Below, piece after piece: positions 1-11,482 of a stretch of DNA of 64,000 nt. The DNA is taken from assembly GCF_958295425.1 (NCBI RefSeq), contig NC_081137.1, forward strand, positions 13,059,254 to 13,123,253. Direction: 5' to 3'. The notes under the pieces are model-generated. The model worked only from the letters and a program-made list of their open reading frames with translations. It did no database searches and was not told the DNA's origin. This DNA comes from Solea solea. Its lineage: Eukaryota; Chordata; Actinopteri; Pleuronectiformes; Soleidae. The position numbers and the translations under genes were made by a program. The number at the start of each line of letters is the position of its first letter. Positions within the stretch are counted from its first letter, which is position 1.

Positions 1-2
1 CC

Positions 3-140
3 CGTCAGCCAAAGAGGAGACGCCACAGGCGGCCTGTTCCACAGAGAAGCTCCAAAAACAACAGCTCCGACCCTGACAAAAAGGAGCCCAATGGAAACAC
101 CACACCCGTTCCAGATCTACCCCTGAACCTTAAGGTTTGA
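3..140 (+). CDS. C-terminal end of an unrecognised protein (partial)
   Basis: The window opens inside a coding exon. The third frame reads 45 codons and then TGA at 138-140, while the other two plus frames stop earlier (at 74-76 and 124-126) with less protein-like composition. The tail is strongly basic at first (RQPKRRRHRRP), then Ser/Asn/Lys/Pro-rich, and ends PDLPLNLKV. A basic, disordered tail like this could be a nuclear localisation or phospholipid- or heparin-binding tail. A 3' UTR of about 590 bases with a poly(A) signal at 724 follows, which supports a real gene end. I do not recognise the protein. The C-terminus of a kinase such as RPS6KA4 would fit the human 11q13 neighbourhood, but the residues do not establish it. 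Confidence 0.6.
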   Translation, partial: RQPKRRRHRRPVPQRSSKNNSSDPDKKEPNGNTTPVPDLPLNLKV

Positions 141-723
141 GCGAGGAGCTGAAAGCCCTCTGCTGCAACAAGATTCAACGTGAGAGAAGTTTTGGAAAAA
201 CCTGACCCAGGAGTCCTCAGCCTTGCAATTTATTTGTGTATATGTACTGCTTACTTACAGACACTTAAGATGAAAACCTATTGCAGATGCCTTAGCCACT
301 TGTGGTTTGCATTTAATGCCCTTTAGCATGTGAGTGTGTATGCCTTAATCAAAGATGATGATAAGTGTTTTTATATGCCAATGTTCCCTTCACTTCACGA
401 GGAGCTACTGCTCTCTACTGGGCCAAGAGAGAAGTGCACCTCCATTCTCTCCACATGAGGGCTCCCTGCTTTTTACTAATACACATCAGAGCAAGAGGAA
501 ACAGAGATGAACGAAAACCCGTTTGGCCAGAAACGTAGCACAGTAATGTTGCTGTTAGTTGGAGACTGTTACACTCTACTCCTGCCAACAATCACACGGG
601 TATTAAACAGGCTCTTACATGTTGTTGGTTTGCAACATAACTTTTCTAAATGCCTTGTAAACAACCATAACATTTGCATTTTGATGGCCAAATGCATTAA
701 TCACACTGTAACTGCAAACGTGT

Positions 724-729
724 AATAAA
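724..729 (+). terminator. Poly(A) signal of the first gene
   Basis: AATAAA lies about 585 bases after the TGA at 138-140, followed by T/G-containing sequence. It is the first canonical hexamer downstream of that stop and probably marks the 3' end of the transcript. Confidence 0.6.
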
Positions 730-740
730 TATTTTGAAGT

Positions 741-3700
741 AAACACAGCGCCGCGTCGTAAGTACGTGCTTTATGAAGATTATGGTGGATGTGAAGATAG
801 TTGCGTAGCAATAATTTTGACAGGTTAGTGTCAGTGTATCATCTGCACCTGGAACCAAAGTTTATAATTTTATGTCAAGACAGGCAACAACAACACTGCA
901 CTAGTAAAGTGAGATGGCTGCAAACAAGTAGGAGTACGACGGAGAACATAGAGAAGAGTCCCTGTGAAACTTTTCAGTAGTGAATTCTACACGCGTCCTC
1001 CACACTCCTGCTGTATACGCACAAACACTCCCTCAGTCAGGTCTGATAGTTTTGCCTGACAGGAATCTGGGAATGTTTGCAATAACAGGCTACACTGCAG
1101 CAACAGATGCAGCAAATGTATCCCACCCCCTCGTGTCACCTCTCTTATCAAAGTAATGTAAATGCTCATCTGTTTGGGCAGCTGAGGAAACATGGCAGCT
1201 CAAGATGGCAACACACGAGTCTGAAGTACATATAAAAGGCTGATTATTAGGCTACTAAAAAGCGAACCATTTTTATTCTACAGCAATTACACACTTGCAC
1301 AAATGTACTCGTGTGTATAGTATATTCTATTTCTGTCAATAAACCCTAAATGTTACACTCTGGTCCTTTAAAGGAAACACTTTGCTGGACATGCGGTCAC
1401 TGTGGCAGTGATGAAAGCCATGTTGAAAGTGTTTTTTGATGAATTTTGGTCTTTTGACTGGCCCAGATTTGGAATCTTTGGCTAATATCTCTTCTGATTT
1501 TGTCTCCCCACAGAAAAATGTGTTACTCACCACATTGCTAAATTTGAATGACTAAAAAAAAAAAAAAAGCTGTTAAGTGGTCAAAGTCATGTACCCTGGA
1601 GGAGCTCCGGTGAACTTTGCAGTCCATTTTTGGTCACAGTTTAACACAAACACAGAGCTTGTTTAGCCACAGTCCTGCGCTCTGTCTCCCTCTGTCAGTG
1701 GCACTGCAGCCACACACCCGGAGTCTGTAAGGCTGACTTCATTTCCTCAACTTTAGGAATTTAAGGAATTACAGCATTTGAGGAGGGGTTATGGCAGGAC
1801 TATTCAATTACACACTCAGTTGGGCCGCAGGTGATGACAAATTTAAAACGTACATCAAAAAGTGCATTTTAAAAATAAGAAAAGGACTAGCAATATACAT
1901 ATTTTGGTCATACCTGTGCGTAAAAAGGTGCATAGTATTAGCTATTAACTATTTTACATTAAAAATAAATGTGTTTGTCATCTCAGGGGCATCTCAAAGT
2001 GCATCATATCAACAAAGGTGCATGATATTAGCATTTGTTTCTCTTTGAAATAAGATAAACATGTGTCATATATGACCCACAGACATCAGTCAATCAAAAT
2101 CACAATTAACAACTTGCTTACATTATAAGGTGCTTAAAGAATGACGGGAATAACCTTGATGTGTCTGTATAGCTGAGGATTAGAACTGCATTAAGCACAG
2201 CTTTAGCTCAGATATATCCTTGGATGTCTGCTGCAAACGTCTCCCTTAAGGTCATTGAGTCACAGTCTCTGTCGTGTTCAGGTCAGGGTCATGACCAAGA
2301 CGCTCCAAAATGTGTATTTTTAATAAAAAAAATAGCTTCTTTGTTTGTTTATTCTTTAGAATAGCAAATTCAAAGTGGTATGGAATAAACTATTTGTCCT
2401 GACCTATGGAGTCTGACCCTAAATGATTTTTTTTTATTTATTTGGACTATGTCATGTGACTGCCTTTTTTGTTTACCTAATGCTGAATCATTTTATTACA
2501 TTTGTATTTTTGCTTGTTGTAGCGTGTGCAGTCCTGCACATTATGGCTCCACCTTTTTCATCAAGACACTACCTCTAACTTCTGACTCACATCTCCAGTT
2601 GTCTTTCATGACTGGACTTTATAATCCAATTAGCTTTTGTTGCTGTCATTTATTACCTTGATTCACAAATGCTTGTAGGAACCAATTCACTGAGTGTCTG
2701 AATGATGTTGTTAAAACCCTTTAACACACCTAGACACATTCTTGTGTGTTTTTTTAAACAATGTTAACTAAAATACTCACACTAACACACCTACACACAA
2801 AAATACTATATTGAAAACCATTCAAATCACTATTTCATGACAAAAACTTGCCAATTTAAGGGTCAATTCATTAATATTTCATATGTATGATGAGGACTGA
2901 TAATATATAATATCTGATAATAATTATTTATAGTTATTTTGTGTTAAAGTGAGTATTTTATTAAATGTATTATTATTAATCTGTTAAATTAAGAATGCAT
3001 ATGAACAAATGTTTCTGCTAATCTTTCATATTAATAACCAGGCTGCACTAATCAAACCAAAAATAGTCCAGGTTGCATGAAGTTTTTAGACCATACAATT
3101 AAGGTGAATCATGACAAAAATTACATTTTTTAAAAATTCATTAATATTTGATATGGACTGATTTTTTTGGTTTAAAAACAATAAAAAAATTATACACTTT
3201 TTATACCTTAATTTTGGTGCTCTATGTGTGTTAATGTAACAGTTTGAAGGCGCATCTAAGGGTTAATGCAGTAGATACCGCAATAATACAGTGCTGTTGG
3301 TTTTAAAAACGTGAACCTACCTTTTTAAAAAATGCATGAATCCATACAAACAATTCTTGGCAATCAATAGAGGAGTTGTTGATGACAAAGATGAAGCCGT
3401 AGCCACCACAGGTTCTAAAAGAACAGTAAACAACAACAGTTGTTTACTGATTATTATTTGAGAAAAGATAAACTGACATCAAAAAGAAGGCTTACACAGG
3501 ATCTGGCACACAGGAAGGTCAAATGCAAATGAATCAACCAACTAAAAAGACACAGAGGCACAAAGAGAGCTGAGGGAGAGCAGAAACCAAAGACACGAGG
3601 GAGGCAGAGGACACAGGTGAAACACAGCTGGGTGGGGCAGGACGTCACAAAAGAAGAGGAAAAACTAGACAAAGACAGGACAGGAAGTTGCACACACAAC

Positions 3701-5310
3701 CAGCAGACAGATGCGGTGAATTATATCAAAAGAAACCAGGGAAATAAAGAAAGGTCCATTGAGTCTCTTCAGTTGAGCACTGAGGGGAAAGTGTTTTATG
3801 ATTTAACGATGAGGATAGAAAGCACTGCCAGACCTTGTGGAGAATGGCATGTGCTGCAAGGCTTGAATAGCATTTTGTACACGCAGTACTGTATGTACTG
3901 TATAAATGCCCTTCGTTTTTATCAATATAGCCCTATCACTAGCTCTGTGGCTCCTCAGTTGACCCGTGTAAGTGATACTTGGCTGGTAACTCTACCTTGG
4001 TGTTTCAATCTGGAAAAAGGCACCAAGGACAAACGTGGTGCAATCTCAAATTGTGCCTGGAGCCATTTTGTTTCCTGGGTTTTCGTCTTCTTTTCTGCGG
4101 TGAGTTCTTTCTTCCGTCAGACAATATCTGATTGACGAAGCTTGAAGCTACTGCTTTCTTATGATTCCCCAGTTTCTCTTTAAGGTAAATGAATACTTCT
4201 TCTTTTTTTTAATCTTTGAATTTAGCCAGCAGGGGGCACACACTCACACATTATCCTCCGTCCAACAACCTAACTGTACAGGGTGTTTTCAAACATCCAG
4301 GTAAAATTCACCGAGACACAGTATATGTAGAATTGAAACTGTTTAGAGACCATCTGAATGATTTAAATTAAAATAAATGATAGCCTGTTTTTTTTCTCTT
4401 TTTCTCTCCCTGTTGCCGCGTCTTTATGGTAAATAAGAGAAACTCGCAGGGATTATGTGAATGTTCCTCTGTCAGGTCTTTGGAAATGTGACACTTTTCT
4501 GCAGGAAATACAAAAAAGGAGAGCAGCGGCGCTCTGGCATTGTGAACAGGAAGTCAGCAGACAGTGATGATGTGCAGTGGCAGTGGGTGACCTTTTACTG
4601 GAGGACACACACTCAGCTGCTATAACGTCATCAGCACTGCTGCTGCAGTTCCCCCAAGCTGCCACTAGGAGAGCACATAATTGGCAGTATTTTCTTGTAT
4701 ACAGTATATAGTGCTGATGTAGACTATACACTCCTGACCTGGTGTTAAAGGGAAAATCCATCTTAAAACAATTTACATATGCTATTTTTTTTCAAGTAAG
4801 AGCAGAGACAAGTGTTGGAACTAATCCATAATGGATATTTGTTCTCATTCACATGTGGGCAATATGCCTGTAAATCAAATGATTGTTAAAAATAAACTAT
4901 ACATATGCCTGCAGTCATTTCAGTGAATAAATGACACTCTAAAAATGATCACATCAAGGTGCTATATTCAATTTAGCAAATAAATTAGATGATACATATA
5001 CTCATTACAAAATGAGCGTAATAATTGTATTTTTGGATGAATATATCCTTTACATTTCATACTAAGACATGGGAGCATCTAAAAAATGCTGCAGCACAAG
5101 TGGTAACCTTGAAATCTTTTCATTGTGTTCCGTTTCCTTTGTGGTTATCTTATAACCTGTTCATCCACTTGACAGCTCTTCCCCCTATAATATAACACCA
5201 CTATCACCTGGCACTGCAGCCTGGATATGGTGATTTTCTGTCCGTGCTGTTTATCTAATAACCGTACACTAATAAGGTGGCCCCCAACTCCTTTTGTGGC
5301 ACAAATGCTT
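741..5310. other. Intergenic, no gene seen
   Basis: No open frame here has the composition or splice context of a coding exon. The stretch at 2700-3240 is very AT-rich and repeats short motifs such as TTCATTAATATTT. The stretch at about 3470-3730 is purine-rich (repeated ACACAGG, GAGGAAG, GACAGG) and looks like an old dispersed repeat. A nuclear-receptor-like DR1 (AGGTCA G GGTCAT) occurs at 2280-2292 and may be chance. Confidence 0.5.
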
Positions 5311-5315
5311 CTTGG

Positions 5316-5355
5316 TATTTATACATCAGCTGACACCTGTCCGGGGTCATGACCT
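5316..5355 (+). promoter_or_regulatory. Possible TATA element and inverted nuclear-receptor half-sites
   Basis: TATTTATA at 5316-5323 is followed at 5344-5355 by GGGTCATGACCT, two nuclear-receptor half-sites head to head with no spacer (IR0). A purine/CA-rich stretch resembling a 5' leader follows, with a short frame starting at the ATG at 5482. The TATA reading is weak because no downstream exon can be linked to it. The inverted half-sites are read directly from the sequence. Confidence 0.25.
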
Positions 5356-5607
5356 GCAGTATAAGAAGCACCACAGGGTCCACAGCAGGCGTCTAAACTC
5401 ACAATCACCGGCAACACTCTTGGACAGCTACACTTAGTAACATTACAAATACATTCGAACACGCACACGCAGTGTCATTGACATGGGATCTAAAGAATAC
5501 AGCACCATTATGGCTGTTTTTCGTCCTCTATAAAGGGATGATCATGCAGACTCTGCACCAGTGTGATGCAGCCCCGCAGAAGTGCAGTGTCTGCAGCAGA
5601 GACTGAA

Positions 5608-5626
5608 TGACCTTGTTTCAAGGTCG
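5608..5626. promoter_or_regulatory. Everted pair of ERRE/SF-1-like half-sites
   Basis: TGACCTTG and CAAGGTCG face away from each other with a TTT spacer. The extended half-site CAAGGTCA is the core bound by estrogen-related receptors and SF-1 family monomers. The left copy matches exactly on the minus strand and the right copy differs at the last base. It lies about 1.1-1.4 kb upstream of the CpG-rich promoter candidate and about 11.7 kb before the esrra start codon. Function is inferred. Confidence 0.35.
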
Positions 5627-6083
5627 CAGTGACACTGCCGTCAGTTTTTCCCTCTCGTGCACGCGCCGCGGAAGTCCTATCCCGCGAGCACATCATGACA
5701 CACACACACACACAAACACACCCACAGCAGCAGCAGCAGCTCTGTCCTGCCACAGTTATTAGTTTAAACACGACCTTTATTTATGTCATTTAAGGAGGAG
5801 ATATACACTAAATGCTCAGAGTTTCTGCCTTTCTTACTTCTAAACCAGTGTGTGTGTATGTGTGTACGCGCGCGCGCCAGCTGCCACCAGCCGTGTTGCA
5901 GAGCGTATGCAGGGACAACCTATTTTAAGACGCATGCAAAATAAGTTAGACAGAAAAAAGGAAAACAGTTAAACTGGTATTATCCCGTTAAACATGTTTG
6001 GTCACACATTATTATCACAGGCAGCGAGTGCTAAATGTAAAAATCCCTCGACTATTGTCCTCATGTCATTGCAGACTCCCCCT

Positions 6084-6130
<47 letters not shown>
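6084..6130. repeat. (CT)n microsatellite
   Basis: Uninterrupted CT dinucleotide run of about 23 units. Confidence 0.95.
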
Positions 6131-6133
<3 letters not shown>

Positions 6134-6413
6134 TTAGCAACTGCTATGTGTGTAGTGAGCCCGGTCAGTGTCACAAGACCGACAGCATGACTACATTTTC
6201 CATAGAGGTGTGTGTGCTGGTTTCCCCACCCCTACAGTAGCAGTGCACAGTACAGCTTTTTGGCATACACGATCATTTAAGATTACTCTATTTACATCAA
6301 TAAATGTAAAAATGTGAATATCATGCAAGGATAAAGTTAAAAACAAACAAACCATCAAATATGTTAAAGTTACCCAATTACCAGTTCCCAATTGAGATTT
6401 AATAATTTCATAT

Positions 6414-6426
6414 AGTGTGTGTGTGT

Positions 6427-6457
<31 letters not shown>

Positions 6458-6476
6458 GTGGGGGGGGGGGGGGGGG
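6414..6476. repeat. (GT)n followed by long G tracts
   Basis: About 13 GT units run into an 18-base G tract, one T, and then a 16-base G tract. The G tracts could form a quadruplex on the plus strand and are also prone to sequencing error. Confidence 0.9.
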
Positions 6477-6639
6477 TGTTTTGTGGTGTCTGTTCTGATT
6501 TATTATGGAGTTGCACGACTGATTTGTATAAAAGAAAACCGGATGTGAGAGCAGATAAATGAATATAGGCCTACTCCAGCTCTACTGGATCATATATATT
6601 ATTTTAACGGCTCACAGGACTTCATCATCATCATCGTAT

Positions 6640-7240
6640 GCCTGCATGCTGATGACGTTGGTGGAAGGTGCGCGCGTGTGTACGTAACGGAACCACAGTG
6701 GACAAGAAAAGGCACGAGAAACACAGACTGACGTCACAGCCGCTGCGTCAAGTTAGCAGGAGGAAGCCGCGAAGAGGCCGGAATTCGCCCCACTTTGCGT
6801 GTATTTCAAAATAAAACCATTATGTCTATGTTGCTTTAGCTAAAGATAATAACGTGGTGCTATCACGAACGTATGACGCGTAGTCCAGTCATTAAGAGTG
6901 GCTCTCTCATATGAGGTGTTTATGTCGCTTTGGGGTGAAACTTAAAACAAAAAAAAGTCAAAAGGGTTTTATTGTGAAAGTCTGGTCATGCCGGAAGTAG
7001 CAATCTGACGCTGACATCTAAGTACATCCTCAGTTGTGAGAACCGAAGACGAGAAATTATAATAGGAAGCCACGGAGCCGAAGAGGCGGATTAGACAGTC
7101 TGTGTCGCCGCTCGTCGTTGTCGCTGTATTACACGGTAACATTCAGTGAGGAGATGTGAGTCACTCGGCGCCATTAAAGCGGTTCAATAAAGCGTTCGCG
7201 GACTTGGCAGCTGCACAGACTTCACACTGAAGAGGAGATA
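6640..7240 (+). promoter_or_regulatory. CpG-rich promoter candidate 1 (probably esrra)
   Basis: CpG density rises sharply here relative to the AT-rich flanks. A full CRE (TGACGTCA) lies at 6729-6736 and an ETS/GABP-type site (CCGGAAGT) at 6991-6998; both are typical of TATA-less housekeeping and mitochondrial-programme promoters. A splice donor candidate (ACG|GTAACA) follows at about 7135. No coding frame lies inside. The nearest plus-strand gene downstream is esrra, so this may hold its non-coding first exon. Assignment to esrra, rather than to an unseen gene on the other strand, is inference. Confidence 0.5.
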
Positions 7241-7900
7241 AAACACAACCCTATGATGTTTTCACGTTTACCAGTAAGTGTCCTTATCCTCTGTTGACAA
7301 TGCACAGACTGAGCACACACATATACAGATTGCGTGCTGTGTCTGTATATGTAGGCTGTGTGGGTCGTGTCGTGGAGATGTCAGCTGTTTGATGCGCATT
7401 CAAGATCCGCCTGACAGAGCTGTAAGTTCGCGTGGCCACGTTATTTGGAGAAGTGGTTTAAAAGCTGTGTAGTAATATGCAGTATAGCGTCATTTAACCC
7501 ACTAATACACAATACTGTGATTAATATGCATCTAAATGCATGGTGGTTCGAGCTATATAGTCGCTTGGAAAACACACAACATGTTTCGGCAGCTGAATGT
7601 GATGCATTCACGGACTGTAGGTAAAAAATGTTTAAAATGGTTTGAATGGGATGCTACGGCTCAGCGCTCACTTAAAACACTTAGTCCTGCATGAGCGCAC
7701 TTCTTCAACTATACACACTTTTTCGAAATGTTCCCCTTTTTGTCCACCACCAATGTCCTCTCCCTCTTAATCTCCATTCCGCCTTAACACACTGAACTAT
7801 GCGAGTCAACCGAGCCTGCGGGACCAGGATTGAGATCGGCGATCTGAACGCATAATCCACTTTGGCAATTAACCTTTAACCGCTCCGAGATCAGTAAAGA

Positions 7901-7908
7901 CAAGGTCA
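7901..7908 (+). promoter_or_regulatory. ERRE/SF-1-like half-site
   Basis: CAAGGTCA, an exact extended nuclear-receptor half-site, lies in the presumed first intron of esrra about 0.7 kb after promoter candidate 1. A single octamer can arise by chance. Confidence 0.25.
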
Positions 7909-8267
7909 CCCCTGGCTGCTGTTCTCGCCTCCTCCACTGTGCGCCGTGTTTAAAACCCTCTCACACTGACTTTTATGTCCAGTCAGTCAGTGCGATGCAT
8001 TGTCCGTGTCAAAGACCACTGGTGCCCCCTAACTCAAACTATGATAAGAGGAGACAAAACCCTGTGGGACAGAAACAAGAGCTCATGCATGTGCTGTGAC
8101 AGCCTTTGTGACTTTTCACCTGTGGGGAAAAGTGTATTCAGAGTTGATATTTAGTACAATTAATAGAAATTTCAGGCATGCCAGATATTGGCATGAATGC
8201 TGTTTTTAATTAAAACTTTGCTTTGTAAAATTATGTATAGACTGAAGCATTACTGTCTGACCCACAT

Positions 8268-8559
8268 TAGGGCTGCAATGATTAATTGATTATAAGAATA
8301 GTTGGGAAGAAATTTAGCAATGGGTTAAAAAAATCAGTTTATCAGTTTGAGTGTCTGTCTTTTATAAAAAAAATTGAGACAACTTCTCTAGTTTAAGTGT
8401 CTTAAATGTGAATATGTTCCGGTTTCTTTGCTCTTCTTTGACAGTCAACAAACATTTGATTTTTTTTCACCCTTTTCTGACAAACCAACTTATCAATGAA
8501 TGAGTAAAATAATCAACAGATAAATCAATTTTAATATATAAGTGTTAGTTGCAGCCCTT
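8268..8559. mobile_element. Non-autonomous hAT-like element (family 1, copy 1)
   Basis: Ends read TAGGGCTGCAA and TTGCAGCCCTT, an imperfect terminal inverted repeat. Just inside is a GATTAAT/GATTAT-type motif that is also found, inverted, in the copy at about 33158-33494 in the banf1 intron. No coding capacity is seen. A clear target-site duplication is not visible (6 of 8 bases match with a one-base shift), so the hAT assignment rests on the end sequences. Confidence 0.55.
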
Positions 8560-9114
8560 GGTACACATATTGTTGCTTAAGTTTGAAGTCTGCAGGAAAA
8601 AACAAGCAAACAACACTTTTGTCTCTGTTGTTGATAGAAATGCTAACTTTAAAGACTCACAGAACAGTGTATGATGTTGTGTGTTTTATTAAAAATGTAC
8701 TAGTTTGTAATTATTTACAGAGAGTTATCACCCAACTTCACGTACGACTTTGAGTGAGAGACAAGGTGTTGGCTGTACTCTGTCTGTCCTTCAAGCATTC
8801 CTGTGGCTGTGACCTTTGGAGTGTGTCGCGCAGTGTAAGGGGGAGGGTACTCTAGCAGTGTGCAGTAATTTGGATACATACAGTAGGTTATGTATTTTTG
8901 GTGTGTTATAAGTTTACACATGTGTTACCACAGTGGGAGGAAAAAGTGCAAATATAAATGTTTTGTCCGACATGTGTGGGGACTGGCACTGCTATTATTA
9001 ACAGCTTTTATGGCCACTATGGCATTACGAATAATAAACCTGCCATTTAAATGGCAAGATAAGATGAAAAGTAATTGTCTTGACTTCAGTGTGTCATTTT
9101 GTTTTATTTCGCAG

Positions 9115-9170
9115 GTGTCCTGAAAACTGCAGACTTCAATCCAAGCAATAGCACTGAACTACCACCAGGG
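9115..9170 (+). other. Candidate non-coding 5' exon of esrra
   Basis: A good acceptor (T-rich tract, then GCAG) ends at 9114 and a good donor (CCAGGG|GTGAGA) starts at 9171, enclosing 56 bases without an ATG-led frame. It lies between promoter candidate 1 and the esrra coding exons. It could be a 5' UTR exon, but splice-like pairs this short also occur by chance. Confidence 0.3.
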
Positions 9171-10505
9171 GTGAGAGAGAGGTACAGGCTTTAAGCTCTG
9201 GCTCACTAATCAGGTAACATGCTCTCACATCATCATTTATGCAGATGAAATATTATATGCCATTATGTTTCAACGTCATATATATGTCTGCTATGGGTCG
9301 TCTCAGTCAATATAATGTAATGACTTGAGCTGACAACTTTAATGTTGTCTTCCCCGGTCAAAGGACATGCAGTACAGTATGTGGAAGGATACTACACCAA
9401 GAACAATGGAGAGTGGTTTATTTAATAGTGTTGGCATTCTCAAATATTAAGGGTGGCCACTGATAGAAGATGTAGACTATATCCATTCATTTTGCAACCG
9501 GAAGACTGCATATAAATATTATACATGGCCTTTGGATAGAATATGACACATTTCTGTTGAAATCATGCAGTTCAACCGAGAAAAGCAGAAGCAGCTGTGC
9601 TGGCAGCTGCTACACAAACACCATAGACACCATATACCATTTGGTCTTTTGTTCTGAATTAATTTCACATGGACACATTGCAAGTGTGGGCTGTGGTTGC
9701 CCCCCATTCTCATCAAATGATAAACGAGACACGTGGATTGGAAAGGAGAAAAGAGCAATCAAGGTATCAGGCTAAAGTGCTCAGTGATAATAACCATAAT
9801 TTAAGTGCTACTTGGGTTTGGGATACTGTATGCAGCATGGTGGGAAAATAATAAGCTTCCAGCAGTGATTTTGATCCAGAGGAATCAAAGTTGTGCCAAA
9901 CACGAGGGGAAAGCCTGATGCCTGACATTAAGTAAATCCAATAAAAACTGACCAAGTGAGTCAGACGTTTCCATTTATGACGTGGACTTGTCAAATTCTG
10001 TCTGGCTTAAAATTGATGGCTATTATTCGCTGATAATTCCATTAACACTAGGATTTTATTTGGTGCTGTTAATGCTGTCAATAAATTCTTAATAATCTGC
10101 ATAATGTAAAAGTGGTCTCTTTTAGATTCTGTTTAGAGCCTCTCAACTGAATCTCTAGTATCACAGGAGGCTTTGACCAATCCCAGGGCAGTTAAGAGAA
10201 AGACTACACTACACATACTCAGCAGAATGATCGCACCTGCATCACTGGCCCCAACTGCCAATGATCGCAAATAAACCTTAAAAGGAGTCAAAAAATTGGA
10301 CAATAAAAGTGTCTCATCAGCTGAAGGACAGGTTGACCAGTGGTTGGGTCAATGGTCATGTATAATCTCCCCATGAACCTCAGCAATATCAACTATTTTC
10401 CAGAGATCCTGCCTACTGCAGCTTAATTATGGACATGCTTTATATTGGCCTTTGCTGAATTTGCAATAGCAACTGGGGATGAGCTGATCTAATACTCAGT
10501 ATTGG

Positions 10506-10938
10506 TAACAGTACAGTCAACACACAAACTAGTGACTTGTAAAGGAGTTATTTTCATTGTACTGAATCATTATAATCAGTTAATTAAAAACATTTGTTCA
10601 GCACCTCCTCCACGATCGGAGCACAGACTCCGTCTGACAGTCACTGAACTGAAATACAGCAGCAGGGTCTGTGATGTGGCTCGCTGCTCGTGATCGCAGG
10701 CTTTCAGCAGTGCTGTCACTAAAAACACTCCTCTGTTAAATATGGAGATTAACCCACATTTTCAGCATTTTCTACAGTTCGGCATTGTTCACTTTGATTC
10801 TTCAATATCAGGCAAAGTATCGTCTCAGCTCACTTGGATCCTGAGCAGGTACTAATAAAAGTACCAGGTACCATCGCTAATGGAAAAGCAAACTAACCGT
10901 GCCATGCCGAGTCGAGTCACGCTAGTGGAAAAGTGCCA
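10506..10938 (+). mobile_element. PIF/Harbinger-like MITE (family 2), 5'-truncated copy
   Basis: This segment is colinear with the interior and right end of the element at 13703-14400. Shared blocks include the CAGCAGTG...CTCCTCTGTTAAAT and GAGATTAACCCACAT stretches, and the right end TAGTGGAAAAGTGCCA is the exact reverse complement of the left end of the full copy. Its own left terminus is missing and there is an internal deletion relative to the full copy. Confidence 0.75.
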
Positions 10939-11329
10939 ACTGTGTCATGCTTGATGCAAGAATACTTTAGGCAGGGACCTTGCTTTACTAACAGACAATC
11001 CTTTCTGGATTGAGATCGGTGAGTCTCGCCAGTAGATGCCACTCATTCTCACACACTGGACCTTTAAAAGTAATAATAATAAAAAAGGAGGGTGATTCTC
11101 ACACACTAAAAATGGCATCTCTAAAGACCACATACATTCTACAATATCACCTAAAACAAATACAATGCTTTGATGTTCCTCTATTATAAGACCAGAACAG
11201 AGGTTAACAAATGAAATACATAAATAATTAGTGAAGTTTGCTGTCAGGTAATGTAATGCTGCTCGTTGCATTGGCGTGTTAGAGCTCCAGCACATCCATC
11301 CTTTTATCATTTACCAGCTGTTAGGGAAA

Positions 11330-11482
11330 GCCGATTGTAGCCCGGCCCATCTCAACCTCAGCCAAACACGAGCTAGCGGCCGCTGGCAGTCTGGTCTGGA
11401 AGCGGACTCTCTCTGTGTCAAACCTGTGTCATGTTATTACACCGTGGTGACGCTTAAGTCCTGTACTAGTCGCCGTTCTCAG
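11330..11482 (+). promoter_or_regulatory. CpG-rich promoter candidate 2 with first-exon donor
   Basis: A second CpG-rich patch (about 11.33-11.57 kb, containing GCGGCCGC) lies upstream of esrra and ends in a strong donor (TCTCAG|GTAAGA, exon end at 11482). No frame in it resembles a known protein, so it would be a non-coding first exon. It may be an alternative esrra promoter nearer to the coding exons. Confidence 0.4.

Noticed and set aside
3454..4135. Frames of 81 and 172 codons in the purine-rich stretch
   Set aside because: Composition follows the repeat-like purine bias and the frames lack splice signals or family motifs.
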